Below are positions 1 to 8,782 of a stretch of 50,110 bases of DNA, in pieces. The stretch comes from Mycobacterium asiaticum (GTDB lineage: Bacteria; Actinomycetota; Actinomycetes; Mycobacteriales; Mycobacteriaceae). Made by a program: the position numbers and the translations under genes. Every line of letters begins with the position of its first letter. The stretch's first letter is position 1. Below the pieces are notes generated by a model, which searched no databases, had not been told where the DNA came from, and saw nothing but the letters and a program-made list of their open reading frames with translations. The DNA lies in contig NZ_LZMH01000072.1 of NCBI RefSeq assembly GCF_001673635.1, positions 1 through 50,110 of the forward strand, written 5' to 3'.

Positions 1-1059
1 GGGTTGAACGCGGGCACCGATAACGTCGGGTTGTTCAACTCCGGTCACGGTAACCGCGGCTTTTTCAACTCCGGCAACGGCAACACCGGTATCGGTAATG
101 CCGGTGATTACAACACCGGTATCGGCAACACCAGCATTGCCAACACCGGCATCGGCAACACCGGCAGCTACAACACCGGTGTCGGTAACACCGGCAGCAA
201 CAACACGGGCAGTTTCAATACCGGCAGCTTCAACACCGGTGATGCCAACGCGGGCGATCGCAACACCGGAAGCTTCAACGCCGGCAGCATCAACACCGGC
301 TTCGCCAACCTAGGTGACCTCAACACCGGGTCGTTCAACACCGGCAGCGGGAACCTGGGTTCGTTCATGCTGGCCGACGGGTTCAAGGGAACTACCATCC
401 CGCTCAATTTCCCGGCCATTCCGATCGACCTCGTAGCCGGCGCCAACGTGGCGATCCCGATCACCGGTCAATTCAAGGCGATCACCATCCAACCGATCCC
501 TCAGTTTGGAATCCCGATCGACGTAACGGTCAACTTCGTTCTCTCAGTGGACGTCGCTGGAACCCTCCTGAGCCCAACGATAAGCGAGATCGTCATCAAC
601 CCGATCGTCCTGGACGACCTCGTGGTTGGCGCGAACTTGCTTATACCGTTCCAGACGACGGTTTTTGGCCAACTCAACCTCAGTGTCCCGGGACTGCTTG
701 GTATGGGGAACTCCTCGGGGTCGTTGTCGTCGGGCTACTTCAACGGAAATTCCAGCGGCACTTCCGGTTTCTTCAACTCCAGCGATCTGAGTTCGGGCTT
801 CGCCAACGCCAACGGGGCGCTGACCTCGGGCTGGTACAACTCCGGTTCGTTGCTGTCGGGCTGGCAGAACATCGGCAACGCCATCTCCGGTTTCGCCAAC
901 ACCAGCACGCTGGCCGCCAACGCCCCGGCCCTGATCTCCGGTATCGGCAACATCGGCAGCCAGGTCTCCGGCTTCTTGCACGGGCAGGCCAGCGTGCTGC
1001 AGGCGGCACTAGCGGCCCTGTCGCCGATCCAGGCGAACCTCGTCACCACCACCACGTAG
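1..1059 (+). CDS. PPE-MPTR family protein, 3' part
   Basis: The frame is open from the first base of the window, so the 5' end, including any PPE domain, lies outside. What is visible are two blocks of MPTR-type pentapeptides (motifs such as FNTGS, IGNTG, FNSGN): residues 1-120, and about 235-320 in a Ser/Gly form (SGYFN, SGFFN, SGWYN). They flank a non-repetitive stretch of about 110 residues rich in I, P and V (IPLNFPAIPIDL, IPIDVTVNF) of probable beta structure. This layout is usual for PPE-MPTR proteins, which are exported by type VII secretion. The C-terminus is short and ends in four threonines. Assignment to PPE rather than to a stand-alone pentapeptide protein is inferred from the MPTR pattern, since the PPE motif is not in view. 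Confidence 0.85.
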   Translation, partial: GLNAGTDNVGLFNSGHGNRGFFNSGNGNTGIGNAGDYNTGIGNTSIANTGIGNTGSYNTGVGNTGSNNTGSFNTGSFNTGDANAGDRNTGSFNAGSINTGFANLGDLNTGSFNTGSGNLGSFMLADGFKGTTIPLNFPAIPIDLVAGANVAIPITGQFKAITIQPIPQFGIPIDVTVNFVLSVDVAGTLLSPTISEIVINPIVLDDLVVGANLLIPFQTTVFGQLNLSVPGLLGMGNSSGSLSSGYFNGNSSGTSGFFNSSDLSSGFANANGALTSGWYNSGSLLSGWQNIGNAISGFANTSTLAANAPALISGIGNIGSQVSGFLHGQASVLQAALAALSPIQANLVTTTT

Positions 1060-1133
1060 TGGCAGCGGCCGCACCTCTCGGTCGATTAACGGCACTCGTT
1101 ATGCGGGCAACAGCCGCGTGACAAACTGGATCC

Positions 1134-2504
1134 ATGGCTGCGCTGTCGGCGGTGGTGTTCACGCTGAGCGGGTGGCTCGGGTTGTATCTGCTGGCCCGCG
1201 ATCCGCGCAAGCCGGTGCTCGTGCTGGCCTCGATCGGGCTGTGCGGCTTCGCGTTGGTGGTGGCTCTGGATGCGGTGCGGAATACCAGCGCGACGCATGC
1301 CCACCTGCTCAGCCAGGTCGAGGTGTACCTGGTGGCCGTGCCCGGAGTGGCCTGGTTCGCGGTGCTCCTCGAGTTGGCTCGCCCGGCTGACCACCCGAGG
1401 GGACGAACTCGCGAGTTGCTGCTCGTCGGCATCGTCGCGGCGCTGGCCCTGGCGGCCGCCCGGCTGGCCGGCAGCGTGGACGGCCCGCTGCGGCTTGGCC
1501 ACTGGCTGATGTCCGCGGTGATCTCACTGTCCACCCTGGGGGCGATGGCCCGCAACGCGCTGCGGCCGGTCCGGCCCGCGCCGGTCACCGGCGCGGTGGT
1601 GGTCGCGACGCTGTTCTTCGCGCTGGCCAATGCCATCCTGATCATTCCGCTCGGCCTGGTGCCGAGCTGGCTTGCCTTGGCGTCGACCGGATTCGACGTG
1701 CTGCTGCTCGGTGTCGCGGTGGCCCTGTGGGACGCGTTCGACGAGGGCCAGGCGCTGCGCGCCGACATGCTGAGGTCGTTCGCCGGCTGCGCTGCGGTGA
1801 CGGCGCTGTTCGGCGGACAGGCGTTGGTCGGGTTGGCCGTCACCCGCAACGATCCCGGCGCCCAGACCACCCTGACGGTGCTGCTGTTCACCAGCCTCGC
1901 GATCGCGCTCACGGTGCAGGTGTTGGCCGACCCCTTAGCGGGCGTGCTGGACCGGCTGGCGTTCTCGAGATCACCCGAACTGCGGGCCGATCGCGCCGCG
2001 CTGCGCAACGCCGAGGCGGCCTTGCCGCTGCGCTCGACGGATCCGCTCGACGACATCGACGACGACACGTTCGTCCGGCTCACCCGTCGAGCCCTGGGTC
2101 ACTACGGCGACCTAACCAAGTTGGTGGCCAGTCCGCTGACCGCGTTGCCGGTGATCGACGAAAGGTTGGCCGCCCGGGGCGCCCCCGACCACCCGGTGGA
2201 ACGGGCCAATGAACTCAAGGCGGTGCTCGCCGACGGCATCGCACGGCTCAAACCCCGTGACGGCGGCGATTTCGGCACCACCGAGGAGTGGCGCTACTAC
2301 AACTCCCTGTATTTCCCATATGTCGTGGGCGTACGGGCCTATGCCCAGAACGCCACCGCCGCCGGTCTGGACCCGACCGCGCGCCAAGCCTGGCAGTGGC
2401 TGGTCACCGAGGTGCCGCAGCGCTCGCTGCACAACTGGCAAAACGCGGCAGCACGCCTGATTGCAGCGGATCTGCGTGGGCGGGTTACGGTTTCGGCCGA
2501 CTAG
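1134..2504 (+). CDS. Multi-pass membrane protein of unknown function with C-terminal soluble domain
   Basis: 456 residues from an ATG. The N-terminal ~270 residues contain roughly seven to eight hydrophobic segments, starting almost at residue 1 (AALSAVVFTLSGWLGLYLLA), which resembles the 7TM sensor layout placed before signalling domains. Residues ~280-456 are soluble, with many W, Y and R (GTTEEWRYYNSLYFPYVVGVRAYAQ; PQRSLHNWQNAAARLIAADLR). I see no histidine-kinase, GGDEF or cyclase motif there, so I do not assign a function. The methyltransferase gene starts 34 bases downstream on the same strand, so the two may be co-transcribed. I know no M. tuberculosis gene at this position. Confidence 0.75.
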   Translation: MAALSAVVFTLSGWLGLYLLARDPRKPVLVLASIGLCGFALVVALDAVRNTSATHAHLLSQVEVYLVAVPGVAWFAVLLELARPADHPRGRTRELLLVGIVAALALAAARLAGSVDGPLRLGHWLMSAVISLSTLGAMARNALRPVRPAPVTGAVVVATLFFALANAILIIPLGLVPSWLALASTGFDVLLLGVAVALWDAFDEGQALRADMLRSFAGCAAVTALFGGQALVGLAVTRNDPGAQTTLTVLLFTSLAIALTVQVLADPLAGVLDRLAFSRSPELRADRAALRNAEAALPLRSTDPLDDIDDDTFVRLTRRALGHYGDLTKLVASPLTALPVIDERLAARGAPDHPVERANELKAVLADGIARLKPRDGGDFGTTEEWRYYNSLYFPYVVGVRAYAQNATAAGLDPTARQAWQWLVTEVPQRSLHNWQNAAARLIAADLRGRVTVSAD

Positions 2505-2538
2505 CCCACGTGTATCCGACCTTGAACGGGGAACAGCC

Positions 2539-3624
2539 ATGCCGACCAAACCACCGCCAGCCAAAGTTGCGCTCGCCCTCGAGACTGTTCGGCATCACCT
2601 CGCCCGGTTGCACCGTCGCATGGTGCCCCCGCAAGCCGCGATCATGGAGATGATCATCGATGGGTGGGTTGCGCAGGCCATCACGACAGCCGCCGAACTC
2701 GGCATCGCCGACGCGCTTGCCGACCGACCCTTATCGGCCGAAGAGGTGGCAGCGGCGGTCAACGCTGACGCCGATGCGATCAGGCGACTGCTCCGGGCGC
2801 TGATAAGCCGTGGCATCTTCCGGCAGCGCCGCGATGGCCGCTACGAACTCACCCCGCTCGCGGACACACTTCGTCGCGATGCGGAGATCCCAATGGCCGG
2901 ATGGGCCCGCTGGTTGGGTTCACCCCAGCACCGCGAGCATTGGAGCCACCTGGCCGATGCCATTCGCACCGGACGGTCAGTCGTGCCTGTGTTGCGCGGC
3001 AAGCCGACGTTCGAATACCTGGCGTCCGAGCCCGAACTCGGCGAGATCTTCAATCAAGCCATGACCGCCGGATCCGCGCTTTCGATCGGGCCCGTGATCG
3101 CCGCTTATGACTTCAGTCGCTTCGCCACCATCGTCGATGTCGGCGGTGGCCACGGCCGGCTGCTGGCCGAGGTTCTCACCGCCACACCCGGGGCGCGCGG
3201 TGTGCTGTTCGACCAGCCCCAGGTGGTGGCGGGAGCTCCAGCCGTGCTCGCCGAGCAGGGAGTGCAGGACCGCGTCCAGATCGTCGAGGGTTCGTTCTTC
3301 GAGTCGGTTCCCGCCGGCGGCGACGCCTACGTGATGAAGAGCGTCATCCACGACTGGGCGGACGACGACGCGCTGCGAATCCTGCGCAACGTGCGCGCCG
3401 CCGCAGCGGTCGGGTCACACCTGCTTCTCGTCGAATTCGTCCTCCCTGAGCATCACCGGGAATACGCGGGCAACTGGCTCGACCTAGAGATGCTGCTCGC
3501 GCTCGATGCACGGGAGCGCTCGGCCAGAGAGTACGAGCGACTCTTCGCGGATGCCGGTTACCGCTTGAAGCGGGTGGTGCCGACCGCGTCGCCGTTCCAC
3601 GTGATCGAGGCTCAGGCGGTGTGA
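2539..3624 (+). CDS. SAM-dependent O-methyltransferase (COMT-like, plant/hydroxyneurosporene type)
   Basis: 361 residues. The frame is open further upstream to a TTG at 2461, but the ATG at 2539 follows a purine-rich GGGGAAC and begins a family-like N-terminus. Residues ~40-120 form the winged-helix dimerisation domain of this class (AAELGIADALADRPLSAEE; RRLLRALISRGIF). The SAM-binding glycine loop is VDVGGGHG at about residue 197. The catalytic region is VIHDWADDDALRILRN at about 275, whose His is the usual base. The C-terminus (FHVIEAQAV) is typical. Such enzymes methylate hydroxyls on aromatic, quinone or polyketide substrates; the substrate here is unknown. No polyketide or phenazine cluster is visible nearby. 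Confidence 0.9.
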   Translation: MPTKPPPAKVALALETVRHHLARLHRRMVPPQAAIMEMIIDGWVAQAITTAAELGIADALADRPLSAEEVAAAVNADADAIRRLLRALISRGIFRQRRDGRYELTPLADTLRRDAEIPMAGWARWLGSPQHREHWSHLADAIRTGRSVVPVLRGKPTFEYLASEPELGEIFNQAMTAGSALSIGPVIAAYDFSRFATIVDVGGGHGRLLAEVLTATPGARGVLFDQPQVVAGAPAVLAEQGVQDRVQIVEGSFFESVPAGGDAYVMKSVIHDWADDDALRILRNVRAAAAVGSHLLLVEFVLPEHHREYAGNWLDLEMLLALDARERSAREYERLFADAGYRLKRVVPTASPFHVIEAQAV

Positions 3625-3760
3625 TCGGGAATACCTGACCGAACTCCCTGGTCATTGTCTCCGTGGCAGTAATTGGCAGCGCCACGCGTCGATCTGGCAG
3701 TGCAAAAACGGCACCGTCAAATGTGTTCGACCGAACCAACGGAGCCAAGGAGAACCCAGC

Positions 3761-4174
3761 ATGACCGCAATACCCGGTGTAACCGCCCGTCCCCTTTCCG
3801 ATTCCACCGACTCGCTACTGCGTTTCGCGATGCGGGCCGATGCGACCCTTACAGGGCTCATGGGATTGGCCGTAGCCGCCGCTGCAGACCCGGTGTCCCG
3901 GTTGACCGGCCTCACCTCCGCCCAGGAGTACAGCGTGGGTGCGTTCTTCGTGCTCTATGGATTGGCGGTGTTCAGCCTGGCCGCGCTTCCCGATCTGCGT
4001 CGCGCCGGCATCGGCGTCGTCAGTGCCAACATCGTCTACACCGTCGCGGCCATCGCCGCTGCCGAGCTGGTGCCGATGACGGCTGTCGGAGTCGGTGCCA
4101 CGCTGGCCAGCGGCGTGTACACCGCCGCGTTCGCGGGCCTGCAATACCTGGGAGTGCGCCGCCTGAAGGTGTAG
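3761..4174 (+). CDS. Small four-helix integral membrane protein
   Basis: 137 residues from an ATG preceded by a good ribosome binding site (AAGGAGA, 3747-3753). After ~25 polar residues there are four hydrophobic segments: TGLMGLAVAAAADPVSR, SVGAFFVLYGLAVFSLAAL, GIGVVSANIVYTVAAIAAAEL and VGVGATLASGVYTAAFAGL. Together they form a compact helical bundle ending in a basic tail (RRLKV). I cannot name the family; the layout resembles small DUF-type membrane proteins of actinobacteria. A strong hairpin follows 11 bases after the stop, so this is probably a monocistronic unit or the end of the upstream unit. Confidence 0.75.
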   Translation: MTAIPGVTARPLSDSTDSLLRFAMRADATLTGLMGLAVAAAADPVSRLTGLTSAQEYSVGAFFVLYGLAVFSLAALPDLRRAGIGVVSANIVYTVAAIAAAELVPMTAVGVGATLASGVYTAAFAGLQYLGVRRLKV

Positions 4175-4185
4175 CTCCCCTCCCC

Positions 4186-4234
4186 GCCGATACGGGGCCG
4201 CCGCAGCGACATGCGGTGCGTGCCCCGTATCGGC
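4186..4234 (+). terminator. Hairpin, probable terminator
   Basis: Two perfect 13-bp arms, GCCGATACGGGGC (4186-4198) and GCCCCGTATCGGC (4222-4234), flank a 23-base loop. They begin 11 bases after the small membrane protein gene. A pyrimidine-rich CTTCCTTGTTCC follows, but there is no clean U-tract, as is usual in mycobacteria. Confidence 0.6.
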
Positions 4235-4247
4235 CTTCCTTGTTCCG

Positions 4248-4275
4248 GCCACATAGTGCAAGCCACATAGTGCAA
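4248..4275. repeat. Perfect 14-bp tandem direct repeat
   Basis: GCCACATAGTGCAA occurs twice head to tail (4248-4261, 4262-4275), about 155 bases before the PE_PGRS start. It could be a tandem regulator site or a replication-slippage duplication. Confidence 0.7.
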
Positions 4276-4285
4276 TGTGCACATT
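4274..4285. promoter_or_regulatory. 12-bp perfect palindrome upstream of PE_PGRS
   Basis: AATGTGCACATT is a perfect inverted repeat sharing two bases with the end of the tandem 14-mers. Its position between a terminator-like hairpin and the PE_PGRS gene fits an operator. No regulator can be named. Confidence 0.4.
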
Positions 4286-4428
4286 CACCGCTCTCGGAGG
4301 TGTGCATTACGCCGGTGCCCGCCAAATCAAAATTGACCAGGCTTCTCCTCAAAAATCGGCTGCCGGTCCCGACGGCGTATTAACGTGCTGGCTAATTAGC
4401 GCCGACGGGTTAATGAATGGAGGAAGTG

Positions 4429-6405
4429 ATGGCATTCTTGATTGCCGCCCCGGACCTATTGGCGGAAGCCGCAACCAATTTGGCCGGTGTTGGCTCATCA
4501 ATTTCCGAAGCCGCGGCCGCAGCGGCCGCCCCCACCACGGCACTGGCCGCCGCCGGCGCCGACGAGATCTCGGCGGCGATAGCCGCTCTGTTCTCTGGGC
4601 ACGCGCAGGCCTTCCAACAGGTCAACGCTCAAGCTGTCCTGTTTCACGAGCAGTTTGCGCAGACGATGGCACGTGCCGGGGGCTCTTACGCGTTAGCCGA
4701 GGCATTCAATGCCGCACCGATGGGCGGCGCGGCTGCCGCGCTGGACCTGCAAGGCTTCCTCGATCGACTCCCTGGCCTTCCGGCGGGCCAGTCGCTGAAC
4801 CCGATGGACCTGATCAACGCTCCCACCCAGGCATTGCTTGGGCGCCCACTCATCGGTGATGGTGTCAACGGCGCGCCGGGACAGGACGGCGGCGCCGGTG
4901 GACTGTTGTACGGCAACGGCGGCAACGGCGGCACCAGCACCACCGCCGGAGTGGCCGGGGGCAATGGCGGCGCTGCTGGGCTGATCGGGAACGGCGGGCT
5001 CGGCGGCGGCGGTGGCGCCGGCGCATCCGGCGGTCGCGGCGGCGCCGGCGGCTGGCTGATCGGCAGCGGCGGAGCCGGCGGTGCCGGCGGGACGGCGCTC
5101 AGCGGGGGCGTGTCCGGCGGTGTTGGCGGCGCGGGCGGTTCCGCTGGATTCTTCGGTGACGGTGGTGCCGGCGGACGCGGAGGTAACGGTGCAGGTGGCC
5201 TCGGTGGAGGCGGAGCCGGCGGTGATGGTGGCAATGGTGGCGCCGGGGGCAACGCCGGATGGTTCGGCAACGCGGGCGCCGGTGGTCACGGCGGTAACGG
5301 GGCCGGGGGTGGCTCCGGAGTCAACCCTGCTGGCTTCAACGGCGCCGGCGGGTCCGGCGGTACCGGCGGTGCCGGGGGCAATGCCGGCTTGTGGGGCTCT
5401 GGCGGGACGGGCGGGAACGGCGGAGCTGCGGGTAATGGCGGCACCGGCGGTGCAATCGGGACCGTCGGCGGCGGGGCTGGTGGAGATGGGGGGAGCGGCG
5501 GTGCCGGCGGCACCGGTGGACTCCTCTTCGGCGACGGTGGAGCCGGCGGACACGGTGCTGCCGCAGGAACCGGCGGCAACGGATCGAATGGCGTGAGCTC
5601 CACCAGCGGCGGTTCAAATGGCGGGGCCGGTGGTGACGGCGGAAACGGCGGCTCCGGCGGGGCCGGCGGAAATGCCAGGCTCTTGGGCAGCGGGGGTGCC
5701 GGTGGAAATGCCGGTGCAGGTGCATTTGCCGGGCGTGGCGGTGACGCCGGCAACGGCATCTCCATCAGCGGCCCCGTCAACGGTGGCACGGGCGGTATCG
5801 GTGGCTCCGGCGGCAGCGGTGGCTCCGGCGGCGCCGGCGGCGCCGGTGGATTGCTCAGCGGCACGGGCGGCGCGGGCGGGCACGGTGCCGGCGGCGGTAC
5901 AGCTGGGATCGGCGGCTCCGGCGGCAGTGCGGCCGGCGGCGGAATCGCCGGTAAAGGCGGTGCCGGCGGCAGCGGTGGTGATGGCGGTGACGGCGGCGCT
6001 GGTGGCGGAGGAGCCGCCGGCGGCGGTTCCTGGATGTTCGGCGGCGGCGGTGCCGGGGGAGCCGGTGGGTCCGGCGGTGGCGGTGCTCAAGGCGGCACCG
6101 GTCCTGGTGGCGCAGGCCCCAATGGCAACGGCGGTTCCGGTGGTGACGGTGGTTATGGCGCCACCGGCGGTTGGCTGTACGGCAACGGCGGCTCGGGCGG
6201 CAACGCCGCGGCCGGCGGTCTCAGCGGTGGGACCGGCGCTGTCGCCGGCGCGGGCGGGACCGGTGGAAGCGGCGGCAACGCACAGTTGATCGGCGACGGC
6301 GGCAACGGAGGCAACGGCGGCACCGGCACGCCCGTCGGGAAGGGCGGCGCGGGCGGCTCCAGAGGAGTGTTATTCGGACTGGCCGGAACGAACGGGACGC
6401 CCTAG
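4429..6405 (+). CDS. PE_PGRS family protein
   Basis: 658 residues from the ATG at 4429, which has GGAGGA (4419-4424) five bases upstream. The ATG at 4417 lies before this site and would add an untypical MEEV. Residues 1-~95 are a PE domain (MAFLIAAPDLLAEAATNLAGVGSSI; QQVNAQAVLFHEQFAQTMARAGGSYA), followed by a linker with the usual NPMDLINAPTQALLGRPLIGDG. From ~150 to the end there are Gly-Gly-X repeats (GGAGG, GGNGG) broken by short W/L/F motifs (GGWLIGSGG, GGLLFGDGG). PE domains direct type VII secretion to the cell surface. Lying directly before coaA, the gene occupies the place of M. tuberculosis PE_PGRS22 (Rv1091). Its stop codon is immediately followed by the coaA stop on the other strand. 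Confidence 0.93.
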   Translation: MAFLIAAPDLLAEAATNLAGVGSSISEAAAAAAAPTTALAAAGADEISAAIAALFSGHAQAFQQVNAQAVLFHEQFAQTMARAGGSYALAEAFNAAPMGGAAAALDLQGFLDRLPGLPAGQSLNPMDLINAPTQALLGRPLIGDGVNGAPGQDGGAGGLLYGNGGNGGTSTTAGVAGGNGGAAGLIGNGGLGGGGGAGASGGRGGAGGWLIGSGGAGGAGGTALSGGVSGGVGGAGGSAGFFGDGGAGGRGGNGAGGLGGGGAGGDGGNGGAGGNAGWFGNAGAGGHGGNGAGGGSGVNPAGFNGAGGSGGTGGAGGNAGLWGSGGTGGNGGAAGNGGTGGAIGTVGGGAGGDGGSGGAGGTGGLLFGDGGAGGHGAAAGTGGNGSNGVSSTSGGSNGGAGGDGGNGGSGGAGGNARLLGSGGAGGNAGAGAFAGRGGDAGNGISISGPVNGGTGGIGGSGGSGGSGGAGGAGGLLSGTGGAGGHGAGGGTAGIGGSGGSAAGGGIAGKGGAGGSGGDGGDGGAGGGGAAGGGSWMFGGGGAGGAGGSGGGGAQGGTGPGGAGPNGNGGSGGDGGYGATGGWLYGNGGSGGNAAAGGLSGGTGAVAGAGGTGGSGGNAQLIGDGGNGGNGGTGTPVGKGGAGGSRGVLFGLAGTNGTP

Positions 6406-7344
6406 CTACAGCTTGCGCAGCCTCAGCCGGTTGATGGAGTGATCGGCGTCCTTGCGCAGCACCAGGGTTGCCCTGGGCCGGGTCGGCAGGATGTTCTCCA
6501 CCAGATTCGGCCGGTTGATCGACCGCCAGATCTCCTTCGCGGCGACCACGGCCTGCGGGTCCGACAGCGCGGAATAGTGGTGGAAGTGCGACTCCGGGTT
6601 GGCGAATGCGGTGCTGCGCATCGCCAGGAACCGCGACACATACCACTGCTCGATGTCCTCGATCCGGGCGTCCACATACAAGGAGAAGTCGAACAGGTCC
6701 GACACCATCAGCGTCGGGCCGGTCTGCAGCACGTTGAGGCCTTCCAGGATCAGGATGTCGGGATGGCGGACCACGTGCTTGGCGCCGGGAATGATGTCGT
6801 AGCGCAAGTGTGAATACACGGGCGCGCAGGCGTAGTCCGAACCCGATTTCACCGACGTGACGAACCGCATCAGCGCCCGGCGGTTGTAGCTTTCCGGAAA
6901 ACCTTTGCGATGCATCAGGTTTCGCCGATCCAGTTCGGCGTTGGGGTAAAGGAAACCGTCGGTGGTCACCAGATCCACCCGCGGATGGTGATCCCAGCGC
7001 GCCAGCAGCGCCTGCAGTACGCGCGCGGTGGTGGATTTGCCGACCGCCACGCTGCCGGCCACCCCGATGATGAACGGCACCGGCCGGTCCGGATTCTGCT
7101 GAGGCTCACCGAGGAACTCCGCTGTGGCGGCGAACAACCGCTGCCGGGCGGCAACCTGCAGGTGAATGAGCCTGGCCAGCGGCAGATACACTTCCTCGAC
7201 TTCCAGGAGGTCGAGCTGCTCGCCGAGACCACGAAGCCCGATCAGCTCCTCTTCAGTGAGGGCCAACGGCGTCGCCATACGCAGCGCACGCCATTGCTTC
7301 CGGTCGAACTCCACATAAGGGCTCGGCTCGCTCGGCCGTGGCAT
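6406..7344 (-). CDS. coaA: Type I pantothenate kinase
   Basis: CoaA phosphorylates pantothenate with ATP, the first and rate-setting step of coenzyme A synthesis in the cytosol. The start at 7344 gives 312 residues (MPRPSEPSPYVEFDRKQWRAL), which I recall as the length of M. tuberculosis CoaA (Rv1092c); the frame is open further upstream but reads as Arg-rich non-coding sequence. The P-loop GVAGSVAVGKS lies at residues 94-104. The family stretches LVTTDGFLYPN, RKGFPESYN and the C-terminal NLVENILPTRPRATLVL are intact. It is divergent from glyA with a 95-base gap and convergent with the PE_PGRS gene, with no spacer between the two stop codons. Confidence 0.98.
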   Translation of the reverse strand: MPRPSEPSPYVEFDRKQWRALRMATPLALTEEELIGLRGLGEQLDLLEVEEVYLPLARLIHLQVAARQRLFAATAEFLGEPQQNPDRPVPFIIGVAGSVAVGKSTTARVLQALLARWDHHPRVDLVTTDGFLYPNAELDRRNLMHRKGFPESYNRRALMRFVTSVKSGSDYACAPVYSHLRYDIIPGAKHVVRHPDILILEGLNVLQTGPTLMVSDLFDFSLYVDARIEDIEQWYVSRFLAMRSTAFANPESHFHHYSALSDPQAVVAAKEIWRSINRPNLVENILPTRPRATLVLRKDADHSINRLRLRKL

Positions 7345-7426
7345 TGTGTCAGTCTTGCAGGAACGCGAGCGGGTCTTAAACCGGGGCTGGCCAAAACGCG
7401 ATTCCGCTGTGCAGCGCGGCGCTCGA

Positions 7427-7432
7427 TAGACT
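7427..7432 (+). promoter_or_regulatory. -10 box of a leaderless glyA promoter
   Basis: TAGACT ends seven bases before the GTG at 7440, so transcription should start on or next to the GTG. This favours 7440 over the internal ATG at 7479. Confidence 0.6.
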
Positions 7433-7439
7433 GACGCGC

Positions 7440-8759
7440 GTGACTGCTGCACCCGATGCCCGTGTTTCTTCCAGTGTGATGTCCGCCCCACTCGCCGAGG
7501 TCGATCCCGACATCGCAGAGCTGCTGGGCAAGGAACTCGGGCGTCAACGCGACACCCTCGAGATGATCGCGTCGGAAAATTTCGTGCCGCGCTCGGTGCT
7601 GCAGGCCCAGGGCAGCGTCCTGACGAACAAGTACGCCGAAGGCCTGCCGGGCCGGCGGTACTACGGCGGTTGCGAGTTCGTCGACGTCGTCGAGAACATC
7701 GCCCGGGACCGGGCCAAGGCGCTGTTCGGCGCCGACTTTGCCAACGTGCAGCCACATTCGGGAGCCCAGGCCAATGCCGCGGTGCTGCACGCGTTGATGT
7801 CGCCCGGCGAGCGTCTGCTGGGCCTGGATCTGGCTAACGGCGGCCACCTGACGCACGGCATGCGGTTGAACTTCTCCGGGAAGTTGTATGAGAACGGCTT
7901 TTACGGCGTGGACCCGGTGACGCATCTGGTGGACATGGACGTGGTGCGGGCGCAGGCGCTCGAGTTCCGTCCGCAGGTGATCATCGCCGGCTGGTCGGCA
8001 TACCCGCGGGTCCTTGACTTCGCCGCGTTCCGCTCGATCGCCGACGAGGTCGGCGCCAAGCTGTGGGTCGACATGGCGCACTTCGCCGGCCTGGTGGCGG
8101 CGGGGCTGCACCCGTCGCCGGTGCCGCACGCCGATGTGGTGTCCACCACCATCCACAAGACCCTGGGCGGGGGCCGCTCCGGCATGATCGTGGGCAAGCA
8201 GGAATACGCGAAGGCCATCAACTCGGCGGTGTTCCCCGGTCAGCAGGGCGGACCGCTGATGCACGTCATCGCCGGCAAGGCCGTCGCGCTGAAGATCGCC
8301 GGCACGCCGGAATTCGCCGAGCGTCAGGAGCGGACGCTGTCCGGTGCCCGGATTCTGGCCGACCGGCTGCTGGCCGACGATGTGGCCAAAGCGGGCGTCT
8401 CGGTGGTCAGCGGCGGCACCGACGTGCACCTGGTGCTGGTCGACCTGCGCAACTCGCCGCTGGACGGCCAGGCCGCCGAGGATCTGCTGCACGAGGTGGG
8501 GATCACCGTCAACCGCAACGCCGTGCCAAACGACCCCCGGCCCCCAATGGTCACCTCGGGGCTGCGGATCGGAACCCCGGCCCTGGCAACCCGTGGCTTC
8601 GGCGACGCCGAGTTCACCGAAGTGGCCGACGTCATTGCGACCGCGCTGGCGGACGGCACCTCGGCCGACATCTCCGGCCTGCGCGACCGGGTGACGCGGC
8701 TAGCCAGGGAATTCCCGCTGTACGAGGGCCTGGAGGACTGGAGCCTCGTCGGTCGCTAG
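7440..8759 (+). CDS. glyA: Serine hydroxymethyltransferase
   Basis: PLP enzyme converting serine and tetrahydrofolate to glycine and 5,10-methylene-THF, the main source of one-carbon units. The PLP lysine is in VVSTTIHKTLGGGRSG. Other hallmarks are the N-terminal ELGRQRDTLEMIASENFVP, NKYAEGLPGRRYYGGCEFVD and PHSGAQANAAV. From GTG 7440 it is 439 residues; from ATG 7479 it would be 426 (MSAPLAEVDPD), the length I recall for M. tuberculosis GlyA1 (Rv1093). Neither start has a clear Shine-Dalgarno sequence. The TAGACT box just before 7440 supports a leaderless GTG start, with the 13 extra residues as a species-specific extension. A strong palindrome follows the stop by 23 bases. Confidence 0.97.
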   Translation: MTAAPDARVSSSVMSAPLAEVDPDIAELLGKELGRQRDTLEMIASENFVPRSVLQAQGSVLTNKYAEGLPGRRYYGGCEFVDVVENIARDRAKALFGADFANVQPHSGAQANAAVLHALMSPGERLLGLDLANGGHLTHGMRLNFSGKLYENGFYGVDPVTHLVDMDVVRAQALEFRPQVIIAGWSAYPRVLDFAAFRSIADEVGAKLWVDMAHFAGLVAAGLHPSPVPHADVVSTTIHKTLGGGRSGMIVGKQEYAKAINSAVFPGQQGGPLMHVIAGKAVALKIAGTPEFAERQERTLSGARILADRLLADDVAKAGVSVVSGGTDVHLVLVDLRNSPLDGQAAEDLLHEVGITVNRNAVPNDPRPPMVTSGLRIGTPALATRGFGDAEFTEVADVIATALADGTSADISGLRDRVTRLAREFPLYEGLEDWSLVGR

Positions 8760-8782
8760 CCCGCGCGGGCGGCACCAAAGGG

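Noticed and set aside
1043..2083. 346-codon minus-strand frame opposite the membrane protein
   Set aside because: Ser/Arg/Ala-rich composition with no domain; codon positions fit the plus-strand gene.
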